Assembly (NCBI GenBank): GCA_958496175.1
Contig: OY292275.1
Location: 52,715,701 to 52,779,700, forward strand
DNA from: Sisyra terminalis
Taxonomy: Eukaryota > Arthropoda > Insecta > Neuroptera > Sisyridae
DNA length: 64,000 nucleotides
Reading direction: 5' to 3'
Position numbers and translations under genes: made by a program
Notes under the pieces: generated by a model
What the model was told of the DNA's origin: nothing
The model's input: the letters and a program-made list of their open reading frames with translations, nothing else
Database searches by the model: none
In this document: positions 34,060 through 45,607 of the stretch, piece after piece
Numbering within the stretch: the stretch's first letter is position 1
How the letters are laid out: every line of letters begins with the position of its first letter

Positions 34060-36112
34060 GCTTGACAAAAATTAATTTAAACAATGTACAATTTATCTAA
34101 ACCAAAATGAATATGCAAACATTCGGATTGCTATGATCCTTTTACGGCTATGTAAAGTGTAAACAATAAATAAGAAAACGTCGATAAACTTATTTTTGGC
34201 TCGGTAAAACACATTATGTCCTATTATATAACCTAACAACGCATTGCGCACGCGTCGAATTAATGGTACTTTTGTACCCAGTCTCCCCTAAAAAATAAAA
34301 TTTCAACAGGAAAGTTAAACCCAATCAAAAATATGGACCCAAAATAAAAAAGCTCTTCCTTCAGGTTCTATACAAAACCTATAGCGCCTCTATTAATATA
34401 ACCAGGGACTGTAGATAACAAATCATTAGGTATTCGGCGAAACCTACTTTCAAACCATTTTTCTATTTTCGTAGGCAATTTGAACAATAAGTGTTGAATA
34501 AAAATGATTTATAAACCTTTACTTTTGATGAAAATATACATTTAATTTTTTTGTTTTCGTGAAATTTTTATCACAACTACGTATTTATATCACGCTTATG
34601 TTCTGCTGTAATTATAACGAAATGAAATACTACACTAACGCTTCACAACTTTTGATTCCGAAACTGGTACGTACCAATTACAAATTATCAATTAAGTTGC
34701 TATTTCTGAAGCCGTAAAAGTTTTACGGCAAATAAATGAATGCATTGGTGGCTTGTTTAATATTATATTGAAAGCGTGCATCGATGTGTGTTATGATGTC
34801 ACAGCTCTAGTTAACAAGCAGATCAGTAACGAGGTGTGGCTCTTTTATATTCGAACCATTGTCATTGGTGTGCTAATTAGCCGAGTACCGTTAGTTCGAT
34901 GCCTGTTAACGGCATTATCTCACACATCCATTATATGTGCGAACCCAAAACCCAAAGCTTTTATCTCACCAGTAATAATGTCTTTTATCAATTCACTTGT
35001 TGGCATATTGTCTTCGGTGGCTAACAGTGGCAATAATAATCAGTACACAGCTTAAATTCATTTTTGTAAGCATTTTCTAGCTCTAGCACTAGTGCTAGTT
35101 CCGACATGCTTCAAATTAAGCCTTCAAAATCGTGGGCTAAATGTTAATTTTAGACTATCGGATTTTCTGTAAATCCTATATAAAACAAGCATGCATAAGA
35201 TGAAAAAACGAAAAGTATATTAATCCACTTAAATACGTGGGATAAAAGCTTTTTACTGAAGGGGAATTTATTTTGTACGCTACTAACTATAATGTGATAT
35301 TCGTCTAATTTGTCAGGTTTGCTCATAGAAGCGACGAGGAAGATCTCACTACTGTCGCTGTCTTCATCAATTCTCGTTAACTGCTATTTTGGTATGTGTG
35401 TATAAATGACAATACATCTCTTGATCAAATTTTCGTAATTAACTACCCTCAAATCTATCACGGTCTTGTATTTTCCGCCTCTGTATTATCTATAATTGCG
35501 TTAAATTCAACTGTAATAAATGCCAGTTAATCATATTTAAAAGCGATGTTAAATGTGAAAAATCGAGTCCAAGGCAAATTGTTTGTCTTAACAACAAATA
35601 ACAGGCATTACATGGCTTAGCATTTTCCACTAATATAAATCTCAAGTGGCATCGGTCGGTCCTTGATACTAAAAGGCGGTCAGCGACATTCTCCCTAAAT
35701 CTCCAGTCGGTGTTCTTCTGAACCCAAGCGAAACGCGCTGTCGAGCTTGACCAGAAGGTTACACTTGGACTTTGCGATTTACTATAATTGTATTCAGAAA
35801 GTACAATTTAAACAAAACAAGTTTATAGAGAGGAAAAAGACAAGATTGTTGAAAATTATATGTTTTTCATTATGAACAAACTTATGATTTTTAACATGTT
35901 ATCCTTTTTTTATAACTAGGCAAAGTTGGAATTAAGTACTTACGCCTATTCTTCACTAATACAAAATTTATTGTATAAAATCTACCAAAAAAGCTTCGAA
36001 AAGTCGAAAGTAAATAAAGAATTGTAATCTATTTCAAAATTTTAAATCAATGGAATACAAATACAATGAAAATTTAAACATTGCTGGTATTCTTATCCAT
36101 GGTTATTAAACA
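34060..36112. other. No gene recognised; GC-richer blocks
   Basis: Block 34745-35060 has a 100-codon plus frame (34753-35055, MFNIILKACIDVCYDVTALV) with near-balanced composition but no family match; the minus strand there has TATAAAAGAG at 34845-34836, a TATA-like string. Block 35640-35780 is also GC-richer (GCGAAACGCGCTGTCGAGCT) without a frame. Both could be conserved regulatory sequence. Confidence 0.2.
35317..35391 (+). CDS. Candidate 75-nt internal exon
   Basis: TCGTCTAATTTGTCAG ends at 35316 as a good acceptor and TTTTG|GTATGT at 35391-35392 is a reasonable donor. One phase is open throughout (LLIEATRKISLLSLSSS); another reads RSDEEDLTTVAVFINSR then a stop. Composition is higher in GC than its flanks. 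No homology known. Splice-like sites occur often by chance in such DNA. Confidence 0.2.
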
Positions 36113-36286
36113 TTCTCATTTTCTGGATACTTAATATTCGATGTTTTTATTAAATTTTTCGTACAACGTTTCGCCAATTTCGCAGCTTCCTTAGGTACTC
36201 AATTGAAGAAGCTGTGAAAGTGGCGAAACGTTGTACGAAAAATTTAATAAAAACATTGAATATTAAGTATCCAGAAAATGAGAATC
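36113..36286. mobile_element. Foldback family E, palindromic, ribozyme-bearing
   Basis: ATTCTCATTTTCTGGATACT at 36115 pairs with AGTATCCAGAAAATGAGAAT at 36267-36286, and most of the sequence between folds too (TTTTTATTAAATTTTTCGTA / TACGAAAAATTTAATAAAAA). Arms about 75 bp. Both arms hold the GAAACGTT core in opposite orientation. No coding and no obvious target duplication. Confidence 0.7.
36161..36198 (-). ncRNA. Hammerhead ribozyme-like motif (family E)
   Basis: Minus strand from 36198: GTAC (stem I), CTAAGGA (core CUGANGA with G5 to A), extra A, GC...GC stem II, GAA, ACGT (self-complementary stem III), T (cleavage base), GTAC (36164-36161, pairs with the first GTAC). The opposite arm on the plus strand (36203-36236) keeps GAA, ACGT, T, GTAC but has TTGAAGA for the core. 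Each arm has one core error, so neither is likely to cut well now. Confidence 0.5.
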
Positions 36287-36289
36287 ATT

Positions 36290-37534
36290 AATGTGTGAAA
36301 AGTTTAAGTAGGAATTTTTAAACAAAGAATACAAATAAAGCCACGAAATTCAAAGTGTAAATGCGTAATATTTATTGGTAGACATTTTTTCCAATATAGA
36401 TTTATAGAAAGAACTGGGAGCTTTAAGGTGGCCTTATGACTATGGTGAATCGACCCCGAAAAAATATTTATTAAAATATCCTTAATATTCTCGTTACTGC
36501 TTTTTAAATTTTGAATTAATGTAAAACATTTCACCCATGCGATTATTAATGGCTAAGCCCTAGGTCCATTAGTTATTTAGATTGGGCATTTTCACGAAAA
36601 TGAAGTCCTTAATGACCTTAACATTTCTGTGCAATAAATTTCGAATTATTTGTACGTTTGAGATATGAAAATTTCAAATGAAAATTATTCCAAATAAATT
36701 CAAAAATCTAAAAAGTCATCAATAAAACTCAATTTTCCACCTTTAAAAGACGATTTGAATTTTTATTAGGAACAATTTCAATTTGTACCTTGTTCCATAC
36801 AAAAGTATGAAAGCTGGATTACATTGTGGAAAATACCGGCTGATTATATATACAAATTTTTTACATGTGGAACTTAGGATCCTTTTATTTTCCGTCGATC
36901 AGAATTAAAATTTGTTTAAAATTTAAAATAAGTTCCAATTTTCCAGAAAAAATCTATAGAGGGGTGGCACATTAGGTCTTTGCACACGGAACTTTAGAAT
37001 CGGTACTGATTATTCTTCAAATTACTTAGGGCTTTTACCACAAATTGAACTAGTTAAGTAAATTTTAAAAAGAAATAAAATTAGTTCTATTTTTTACTTA
37101 TTAAATTTTTTTGGTCATATAACGTCTAATTGATATAGAAATCTTAAATTTTCAAAAAGACAGCATTTAATTAGTACCTACCTATACACCTCTTTAATAT
37201 AATGTCTATTATTTTTCGGGGCTGATTTACTATTTTTATACCTAGGCCTTTGTAAACATTAAAAGTGGTAAGTGATTTTCAATATTTTTTATTCCATTTG
37301 TATATTTTGTGGATATTTTTGCGTAGGTAGGTTCACATAAGTCCAATAAAATCAATGAATTGGTTAACCCCAATTAAAAACGGAAGAAAAGTGTTAAAAT
37401 AGAAAAGGTGTTAAAAATTTTTAGTTCAAACCACATTGTGAACACACCTGGAATTATTTCTGAGTTTGAAATAAAATCTTTACAACTTTTGCATTGTACA
37501 ACAATCACAAAAGGAGAAAAAAAAACAATTTTTT
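36290..37534. other. No gene recognised
   Basis: A+T-rich; the 76-codon minus frame at 36534-36304 is unremarkable. Confidence 0.3.
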
Positions 37535-38530
37535 GGATAATAATAACTAAATTGGTTTAAATAGTGCATACTTTAATGTTTATGATAGTATTTTATTTCT
37601 TTCATTAATAGTTTCAGTCATTATTTGTAAAATTTGGTAAGTTATAAAAATAAATCAGAGGTTCAACATAAGATATAATAATTTGATATTGACATTGATT
37701 TGGGAAAACGAATTATATAAGCAAAAAAAAGGTGTTTCAATTCCATTAATTTCTAACATTGAAATTTTAAAGTTAAAAAAAAATAGAATTGGAATGATAA
37801 ATATTTATTCCAGCATTGAAATTTCGTGGTAGGGAAAAAATAGAATTGAACTATTGGGGAAAAAGAAATTATTTTTTTTGGAAGTTAAATAGAAATATAT
37901 ACTTGCAATATTCCTATTTTAAAAAAATTACCGTTTAATTTTTATGTTGTAAAAGAATACATTAATGTTATTGTATGATAAAAATTAACTTATCATTACT
38001 TTTTTTGTATCCAATTCACGTATTATTAGCCTTTTTACTTGTTAACTGGCGTAAATTTTTATTAAACAACCCAATGTGAATTTCCTCAAAATCTGGCGAC
38101 TTTTTCATCTTTATTTTTATTTTTTGATTTCACGTAAAGCAAAAGAAATCATACAATACATGTTTCCAACTATTCAATATCGAAACAAATATTCAATATC
38201 ACAATTGAACTTGTATATCCTACAAATTACATTATAGAACATAAAGTAACTACGGGATAATAATAACTAAAATCGTTTAAATAGTACATATTTTAATGAT
38301 TTCAATAGTAGTTCATTACTATCATTTATAGTTTCAATCATTATTCATAAAATTTGGCAGGATGAAAAAATAAATCTAAGGTTCTACATAAAATGTGATA
38401 ATTTGATAATGACATATTGAATTGGGAAAACAATTCATAGAACGAAAAGAAAGGGTATTTGATTTCCATTATTTTCCAATATTGAACTATCATGATAGAA
38501 AAAAAATAGAATTGAATTAATAAAAAGTTA
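37535..38530 (+). repeat. Diverged direct duplication, period about 720 bp
   Basis: 37535-37850 and 38255-38530 align in order: GGATAATAATAACTAAA, GTTTAAATAGT.CATA, AATTTGG, GTTC.ACATAA, AATTTGAT, ATTGGGAAAAC and AAAAAATAGAATTGAA occur in both. Many substitutions show the event is old. Non-coding. Confidence 0.65.
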
Positions 38531-38815
38531 TTTAAAATTAATGAGAATAATTTGAAAACTTATGATTTATTACAGATAAGTAATGATTATTACTCTTAAT
38601 TCACAAAGGTTCATTTTGGCAGTGGAGTGTTATATAATTAGTTGACAAAATTGAATTTAAAAGTTATTTTTGATTCAATTAAAAGTATTAAATCATAAAA
38701 CTCAATCCCTCTAAAATCAATTGAACATGAAATGAATGTTAAGCGTGGAAATTAGTGAATTTCGGTATTTAATGCTAATTAGTATCAAAACATTTTATAT
38801 ATTTAATGTTTTTTC

Positions 38816-39005
38816 AGCAGATTGGAAAAGTTTTCGCACCAAAAGAACCGAAGCAATCATATTGAATAATTCAAACAAATTATCTCTAAAATACAATTCC
38901 CATTCATTAGAATGTATTGGTTTAGTATTTGTTTTAACTCATACTCTTGACAAGACTTGCAGCACATCGCCGCGTTATATCCAGGAACCGTTTTCACGAG
39001 AGGCT
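38816..39005 (+). CDS. Candidate exon (weak)
   Basis: TAATGTTTTTTCAG ends at about 38817 as an acceptor and GGCTG|GTATGT near 39005 as a donor. One frame is open across the interval (ADWKSFRTKRTEAIILNNSN, then YIQEPFSREAG). It runs on into a TA microsatellite, and the residue mix is only mildly protein-like. No homology known. Confidence 0.15.
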
Positions 39006-39007
39006 GG

Positions 39008-39040
39008 TATGTATATATATATATATATATATATAGATGT
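39008..39040. repeat. TA microsatellite
   Basis: An uninterrupted TA run of about 12 units (39012-39036) with GT-containing edges (GTATGTATATA; GATGTATATATG). It creates YIYIYI-type chance frames on both strands. Confidence 0.95.
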
Positions 39041-39041
39041 A

Positions 39042-41260
39042 TATATGTGGTGCAAGCAAACATCTGGTTTGGACACATTCATTTCGAATTACGCTGTTTT
39101 CCAGCTACCTGTTTTCTTTCCTTGTTATTCTTACGTCTCAGAACCACCACCAACTATTTACGCTCCTTGTCTATAGTATACTAGTATCTGAGTAAAATAC
39201 TGATTTGTTCAGTTGCAGACCTGACCGCAGAAAACTTTACCTGACGAGACGCCAGCGTGATACCTGACTACCTCCCAGCACTATTATAAGCAAACGTCTA
39301 ATTCACTTTTTCACGAATTCATCAAAATTTTGTAAAATTTCTATTTACATCGCTCGGGAAATGGGAAAAAAGCTTTCCGGGTTTAATTTCTCAATGGTAT
39401 TACCATAATATGAAATACGTTTTTTTTTTTATGAGGCGAGAAAAATTTGTTATAAAACTAAAAGGCAATTTTAATACATTAAGCGAAGGATTTTCATTTT
39501 CTTATACATCACTGGATTGAGTATTTAGTATTATCAAGGCTTTGACTTGCTGAACTAATATTAGGTCAAATCCCCAATCTCGTACACGCAACTGTTTGGC
39601 GGATTAGTGGCGAGACTAGGAAATCACAAACGGTGGGTCCAATGTGCACAGATTAAGGCTGATTTCGTCATTGTACGACCCCAACCACTTAAGATGAAGA
39701 AGCCCTCGTTGCGTTTATTAGAATTACAGACATGTCCTTCCTCGCAAAGGGTGAGTGGATATTAAAGGGAGGCACCATCGATAACGTTTTCCTATGCCTG
39801 GAATATTAGAGCTTTCGACAAGCGAAGCTTGTTTCATATTGCCATCAACAAGACCTTTCATATCAAAATCACAACATTGTTTTTATAGATTATGAAATGA
39901 AAAGGGAAAAAAATCATGTTGAAACGGTATAGAAAAAGAAACTTTTTGAAGTCACGTTTCTCAAAATAAGACATTGAGGTTTTCAACTAGAAGTTCAAAG
40001 TTTTCTTTTATGAAGTCTTTGTACGTAAATTTTTTTATTCATTCCTTTTAACAAGTTATTTCATTCACGATGGTGAAAGCTGGAAACAGCTTCTGAAAGA
40101 GCTACATAGAAGGCTATACCTTTTCGTATTCAACGATGGCTGCACACCGGCGACAGGGCGGCAACATTATGAAACTTCTAAAGAAATATTCTCTTAGAAT
40201 ACTTATATACCTTCGTAGATGTATATAAGTAAACGAAACGTACATATATACATTATTACTTAGCATTCGTAACATGAGTAGTTTAATATAAAAAAAAAAA
40301 TATTTCTTAATACGATTGAAAAAAAAATAAATAAGGCAAAACTCGTTAAAACGTTAAAAACTATCTTGACAAATATAAATTATATGTAGGCTGAAATTTA
40401 CTGATAGTTAGATTTATTTAGTTTTTATACAGAATTGTTATGTTTATATTCTCCCCATGTTCGGTAGTTTTCCTTAAAAACTTTCATAATAATTCACTCA
40501 CTTCCTGAACCGTATCGAAACAAATTGGATATTTGTAAACGATAATAAATAACTCATTAAAATATTTATATGCTAAACAGAAGAAAATAAAAACTAATTA
40601 TATCTAATGCATATTTGATTTGCAGGCTCATATTCCGATGTACTTTTACAATATGGTAGGTACATGGCTAAAGCTTCATTGAATACAAATATAATAAGTA
40701 TGCATACACGTAGTAGATATGAGGAGACGTGTGAAGGGTCTACACATTTCTAAGATAAATTCACACATATTCAAATCAAATTTATGGGAGATGTTAACAA
40801 TTTGAGTCCAGGCGGTCGTGAGGGCGCTACTATATCAAGTGAATTTACATATATTTGTGTATTTGACTGTAACCAGTTGTAGGGAGAGTTATTCTAATGT
40901 TGAATTGCTAGCCGGAGTCCGTGATAAAGATAGATATGTCTGTCACGTTCTATGGCTCGAAGAAAGTCCTTTGGAAATTTTTCTCAATTTTTCTTATTTG
41001 CATATGAACGTAATATTATATTTCAATATCCGATGCTGCTTTCAGTAGTTACAAATTTTCTATGAGCAAGCCAAGAAGTTTATTTATTTGTCCAATAGGT
41101 TTATTTTGGGTTTCTTTTTGATTAGTTTCAACATGTTTTTTGCACGTGAAATGTTTTCTTTTATTCGAGGGTTTTTAATAAACATCATTCCATTTTTGCA
41201 TCTTTAGTAGATCTCAATTCTATTTTTATATAAAATATGTAAAAAAATATTATTATTATT
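39042..41260. other. No gene recognised; exon-like fragments
   Basis: Weak candidates only. CTTAAG|ATGAAG... to AAAGG|GTGAGT (39692-39748) has a strong donor. A 45-codon open stretch at 40062-40200 contains HDGESWKQLLKELHRRLYLF. TTTGCAG at 40619-40625 and ATG|GTAGGT at 40653-40661 could frame a 30-nt microexon. Block 40800-40990 is GC-richer. None has recognisable homology and none is called as a gene. Confidence 0.2.
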
Positions 41261-42890
41261 ATTTATTCTTTTACTTCTGGTGGTATTTCTATAGAGGTGC
41301 TGTACACCTGTTCAAAGAACCAGAAGAACTACAAAATTCAAACAAATAATTATAATTAATAAAATTTATCAAATTAATACAAAAGATAAATAGATAATAC
41401 AGATGATAACACTAGATGACAGATAATGTTTACTAAAAACTTCATCAAACAGTTGGAATCCAGTTTCTCAACTTTTGGTTCATTGATTCATTTATATTGT
41501 TTAAATTAAATATTTTGTGGTTTATTTCGTACTGGAATTTTTTTAGCTATTGCTAAAGTCAAATAAGAGCCCAACGAAAATTCCAGTAGGTACCCAGTTG
41601 CGTAGCGTGCATTTTCGCCGCCCAGGAGCCACTGGAATTTCGCTGCTTTCTATTTTCCTTTTTTAATCAAGAAAATTCATAGAAATCAAATACGTTTAAA
41701 TTCTTAAATTATTTCAAAATATATTATCTTCGTGTATTCTCAAAGTAAAATCTTTTAAAGAATTATCAACGTCAATATTCCGCTTCAATGTGCCACTCGG
41801 TATCACAAAGGTGTTGTAAGTTTGTCAAAAAATTTTATATTTACCAAAAAAACAATTCATTAACATACCAACAATTAGCTTTCAAATGGGCATTTCCCAA
41901 AGCTGGTGAAATCTTCAAAGTTTATCATTGAAACATTAGTTGAAAGAACAAGTAAACTTGTAAAGTTTGTTTATTAAATCAAATTTATTATTATTATTAT
42001 TACTATTATTACTATTATTTATTCTTTTATTTTGGGTGGTATTTCTATAGAGGTGCTGTACACCTGTTTATAGAACCAGAAGAACTACAAAATTCATACA
42101 AATAAGTATAATTAATAAAATTTATCAAACTATTACAAAAGTTAAATAGATAACACCAGATGATAGATAATCAATTAGATATATAACAATATTACTCAAA
42201 AAATATTTACTAAAAACTACATCCAACAGTTGGAATCCAGTTTCCCAATTTTTCGTTCATTGATTCATTTATATTTTTTAAATTAAATATTTTGTTGTTT
42301 ATTTTTTACTGGATTTTTTTCAGATTTTGTTAAAGTCAAATAAGAATCCTAAGAAAAATTCAGTAGGTGTACTCAGTGGCGTAGCGTGCGTTTTCACCAC
42401 CCAGGTCCGACTGGAAATTCGCCGTTTTATATTTTCATTATTAATCAAGAAAATTGGTAAAAGTCAAATACGTTTAAGGTCTTAAGTTGTTTAAAAATGT
42501 ACTTGTCATATAATCTCAAAGCAAAATCTTTTATAGAATTATCAACGTCAATAAGCCACCCTATATTCATGTACCTTCCTAGCCATGGCCCACATAGCAC
42601 CAACCACGCTACGTTACAAAAGACAACAAAAGTGTTGTAAAGTCAAGATTTTTCATATTTACCAATAAAAAACATTCATTAATATTCCAACAATTACCTT
42701 TACATTTCCCAAAACTGGTGAAATTTTTAAAGTCAATCATTGAAATATTAGTTAAAAGAACAAGTAAACTTGTAAATGCTTTTTCTTTTTTCAATCCTTT
42801 TTGGGTTTGACGAATATAATTTTGATAGTTTCTCAAAATATTTTTGTGGGCAAAAAATCTTTTAAAGTTTGTTTATTAAATCAAAATTTT
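41261..42890 (+). repeat. Direct duplication of ~0.73 kb with later insertions
   Basis: Unit 1 (41261-41985) and unit 2 (42017-42890) share GGTATTTCTATAGAGGTGCT, GAACCAGAAGAACTACAAAA, CAGTTGGAATCCAGTTT and AAAGAACAAGTAAACTTGTA in order; offset 756 bp. ATT-rich microsatellites stand at the start of each unit and may have mediated the duplication. Unit 2 is longer by two insertions, near 42557-42618 and 42778-42868. The strings TGGCGTAGCGTGCGTTTTC (42374) and its partial complement ACCACGCTACGTTAC (42602-42616) look like ends of a transposon inserted in unit 2; unit 1 has only the first end (41603). Confidence 0.75.
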
Positions 42891-43529
42891 ACCATTATAG
42901 CTTTCGTTTTGTTAGTGATCTGGTACTAAAATTAAAATATTTTCATACCCGAATTATTTTGGTACTCTCGTTTTACTTCCTAACCCAAAAGTGTACCAGT
43001 TAAAAAAATTAAAAAAAAAACATTCAAACTTGTAAACTTTTCTTTCAGTGAAAAATAAGCCAAAAAATAAGCATTTTTTATGCTTGAAAAAAAGTTTTCG
43101 TCGATTTTTCCATTACAACACCAAAATCACAGAAAGACGATAAGGATATTCGTTTTTTTATATTTATTTTGGTCATTTTGATTAGCAAAAGCAAGTTCTT
43201 AAGAAGGACATTATTTTTAACAATTTTTTTTTATCTGATAAGGTTTTACTTTTTACGAGACAACGTTGTTTTTTCGTATTTAATTTCGTGCTTTTTGGGT
43301 CAGCATAATATTTAAAAAAAATACGATGTTTGAAGTGTAGAAATTTTAAGAGCAAATTTTATTCACTTATGGTATGAAATAGCGTCAAGGAACATCGATG
43401 CAGATGTATTGACATTCTCGAATATCATCTCCATCTGGAAGAAGTATTAAAAAAGTATATCTTTTGATAGACAATTTATTATGGTGTTATAACTATAAAT
43501 ATAAAAAGAACCTATACGCAAAAATAAGT

Positions 43530-43893
43530 CATACTTATTTGTCGTAATTGAAAAAATGTTTTTAATCCACTGCCATTACATCTTCCGGTATTTCTTGAAA
43601 TAGTATATCAGTTGTTAGCATTTTGTATTTTAAAAAATATAATATTATTTTAAACATAACTTTTGTTTTTACTGTCAACTTAATAGGCAAATGTATGTAT
43701 GGCGCAAGAACAGAGAACGAAGAATGTAAACACATACATGTGAGTATAACACAAATATAATAATAATTGTCTCAATTTTGAACTAACTAATTGTTGTCAT
43801 TGGTTTCAACTGTCATTTCGTTTTCATTCAATTACCAATTTTTCCCATTTATCAGTTATGTCAGTGTTGAGCTGTGAATATTTCCCAGAATGT
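43530..43893 (+). repeat. Dispersed repeat family A, copy 4 (long form)
   Basis: Best match to 20676-21042. Contains GAATGTAAACACATACATGT, CAATTTTGAACTAACTAATT, GTTGTCATTGGTTTCAACTG and GCTGTGAATATTTCCCAGAA. No frame, tail or target duplication identified. Confidence 0.75.
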
Positions 43894-43899
43894 TACTAG

Positions 43900-45607
43900 T
43901 TTTCAAAGAATAGATTTTAATTTGATTTTTAATTCAAATATAGGAAAAATATAATGGAATATAATGTTTCGCCTGACTTATCTACCATTATTTAAAATAG
44001 TGCATTGAATAATTACAAAGAAATACCTTTCTTTGTATGTACTTAAACTGTTGTGTTAAAATATGAATATGGTTCGAACTATAAAAATGGATTCGTATCA
44101 AAATTTCATCTGTACAAGAGCATCCAATTACTGTAAGGAATGAAACATTATTTCTTTATATCAGAATTATTATGATAATGTTCCTTTATAAACTCTGCAT
44201 ATTATATTATTTCAATTAAAAAGAAAAGGAAAGAAAATATAGCCATGTTTTAAAGACTTTTTTGGAGTTTTCTAATCTTAAAATGTTTATTTATTCATAA
44301 ATATAGATCAATTAAAGCATAAATAAAAATCTGTTAAAAATCACTAAACTAAAAGTAGCAGCTTATTATATTTTTCATTAAGCACATCAAAAATTAAAAC
44401 GAAAGTTGGGAGATTTTAATAAATAGTATTTTGTAATATAAGAGGAAATAACTTTTATGGACTATATAGTATAACACATTATATAATAATAATAATGCTT
44501 TTATAATAAAATTGAATGTAGATGGAGTAATTTTACATAGGATATCAGTATATTTACAGTATGTGTACGTATATTTGTATTTTACTACCCAATGTTTTGC
44601 ACGTTACTGAAATTTAGAAGTTTCACACAACTTTTGTAAACATGAAAATGCAATGTGAGATTAAAATCAGCCAATCATAAATAACGTTCGTCTATAATAA
44701 AATAATATTGTCTGCATGCTTATTATTATTCAGGGAGGCATATAGCATTACATTGAGTAAAATTTTGGATAAATATAAGTGAGCTTCTATTACAAACACT
44801 CTGTATAGCATCAAGCCTTATAGTAGCTTCCATATTAGAAAAGAAAACGGAAATTTATTATGAATTCATAACAACTTTCGCATTAAAATCATATAATAGA
44901 AAGTTCTAATATAAAAGAAAACACAACTTCAAGTATGAATTACGGACACTTTTCAGGTAAACGGCTAAAGCTTTTTAAAATTGTACTTGGTACAAAGTTT
45001 TAAGAAAGTTTTAAATCCGTCGAGCATGATAAGTGATTAGGGGATGAATTTACTGGCTATTCAGCGTTTTAATTAGCCATGAATGTTTTAATTAATATAA
45101 ATTAAAACCTTTTTTCCGGTTGTCAATAAATAGTCAAGTATTTTTACAAACTTTTCACCAAGAAATTAAACTCCGTTTTAAAACATATATAGATATACGC
45201 AACAGAAATTACGGTGCATTTATACAACTTTTTGAGCTTTTATAAATTAAAACTTTTTTGCTAATAATTTTTTCTTTACAATAACCGAAAAGAAGCTTTT
45301 CAGAAAATTACATATACCATAATTAAATTTGGCAGAATATTTTGAATTTTATAGTTGGAAAATAGCATTTCCAAATTACATATTTTATTAAAATCTTTTA
45401 CATGTTTCATTTTCAAGACCATTTTGAATGTGATGGAGAGAACTGGTTACATTATACTCTACTGCGTTTATTCCCTTGTCACTTCTTTGTTTCCTGAATT
45501 GAGTGAAATGTTATAAAAGCACCCAACTGTAAGCTACGTCCAACACCAACATACAACAAAAATTCTTAAATTTAAGGATATAATAAGATGATTAAAAGCA
45601 TTGCATC
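43900..45607. other. No gene recognised
   Basis: A+T-rich. CAGGGAGGCATATAGC near 44743 and ACACTCTGTATAGC near 44798 resemble fragments of DNA-transposon ends but do not pair convincingly. Confidence 0.3.

Noticed and set aside
38857..39184. Overlapping frames with YIYIYIYI runs on both strands
   Set aside because: Produced by the TA microsatellite.
44743..44815. mariner-like end strings
   Set aside because: The two strings do not form an inverted pair and no TA duplication can be placed.
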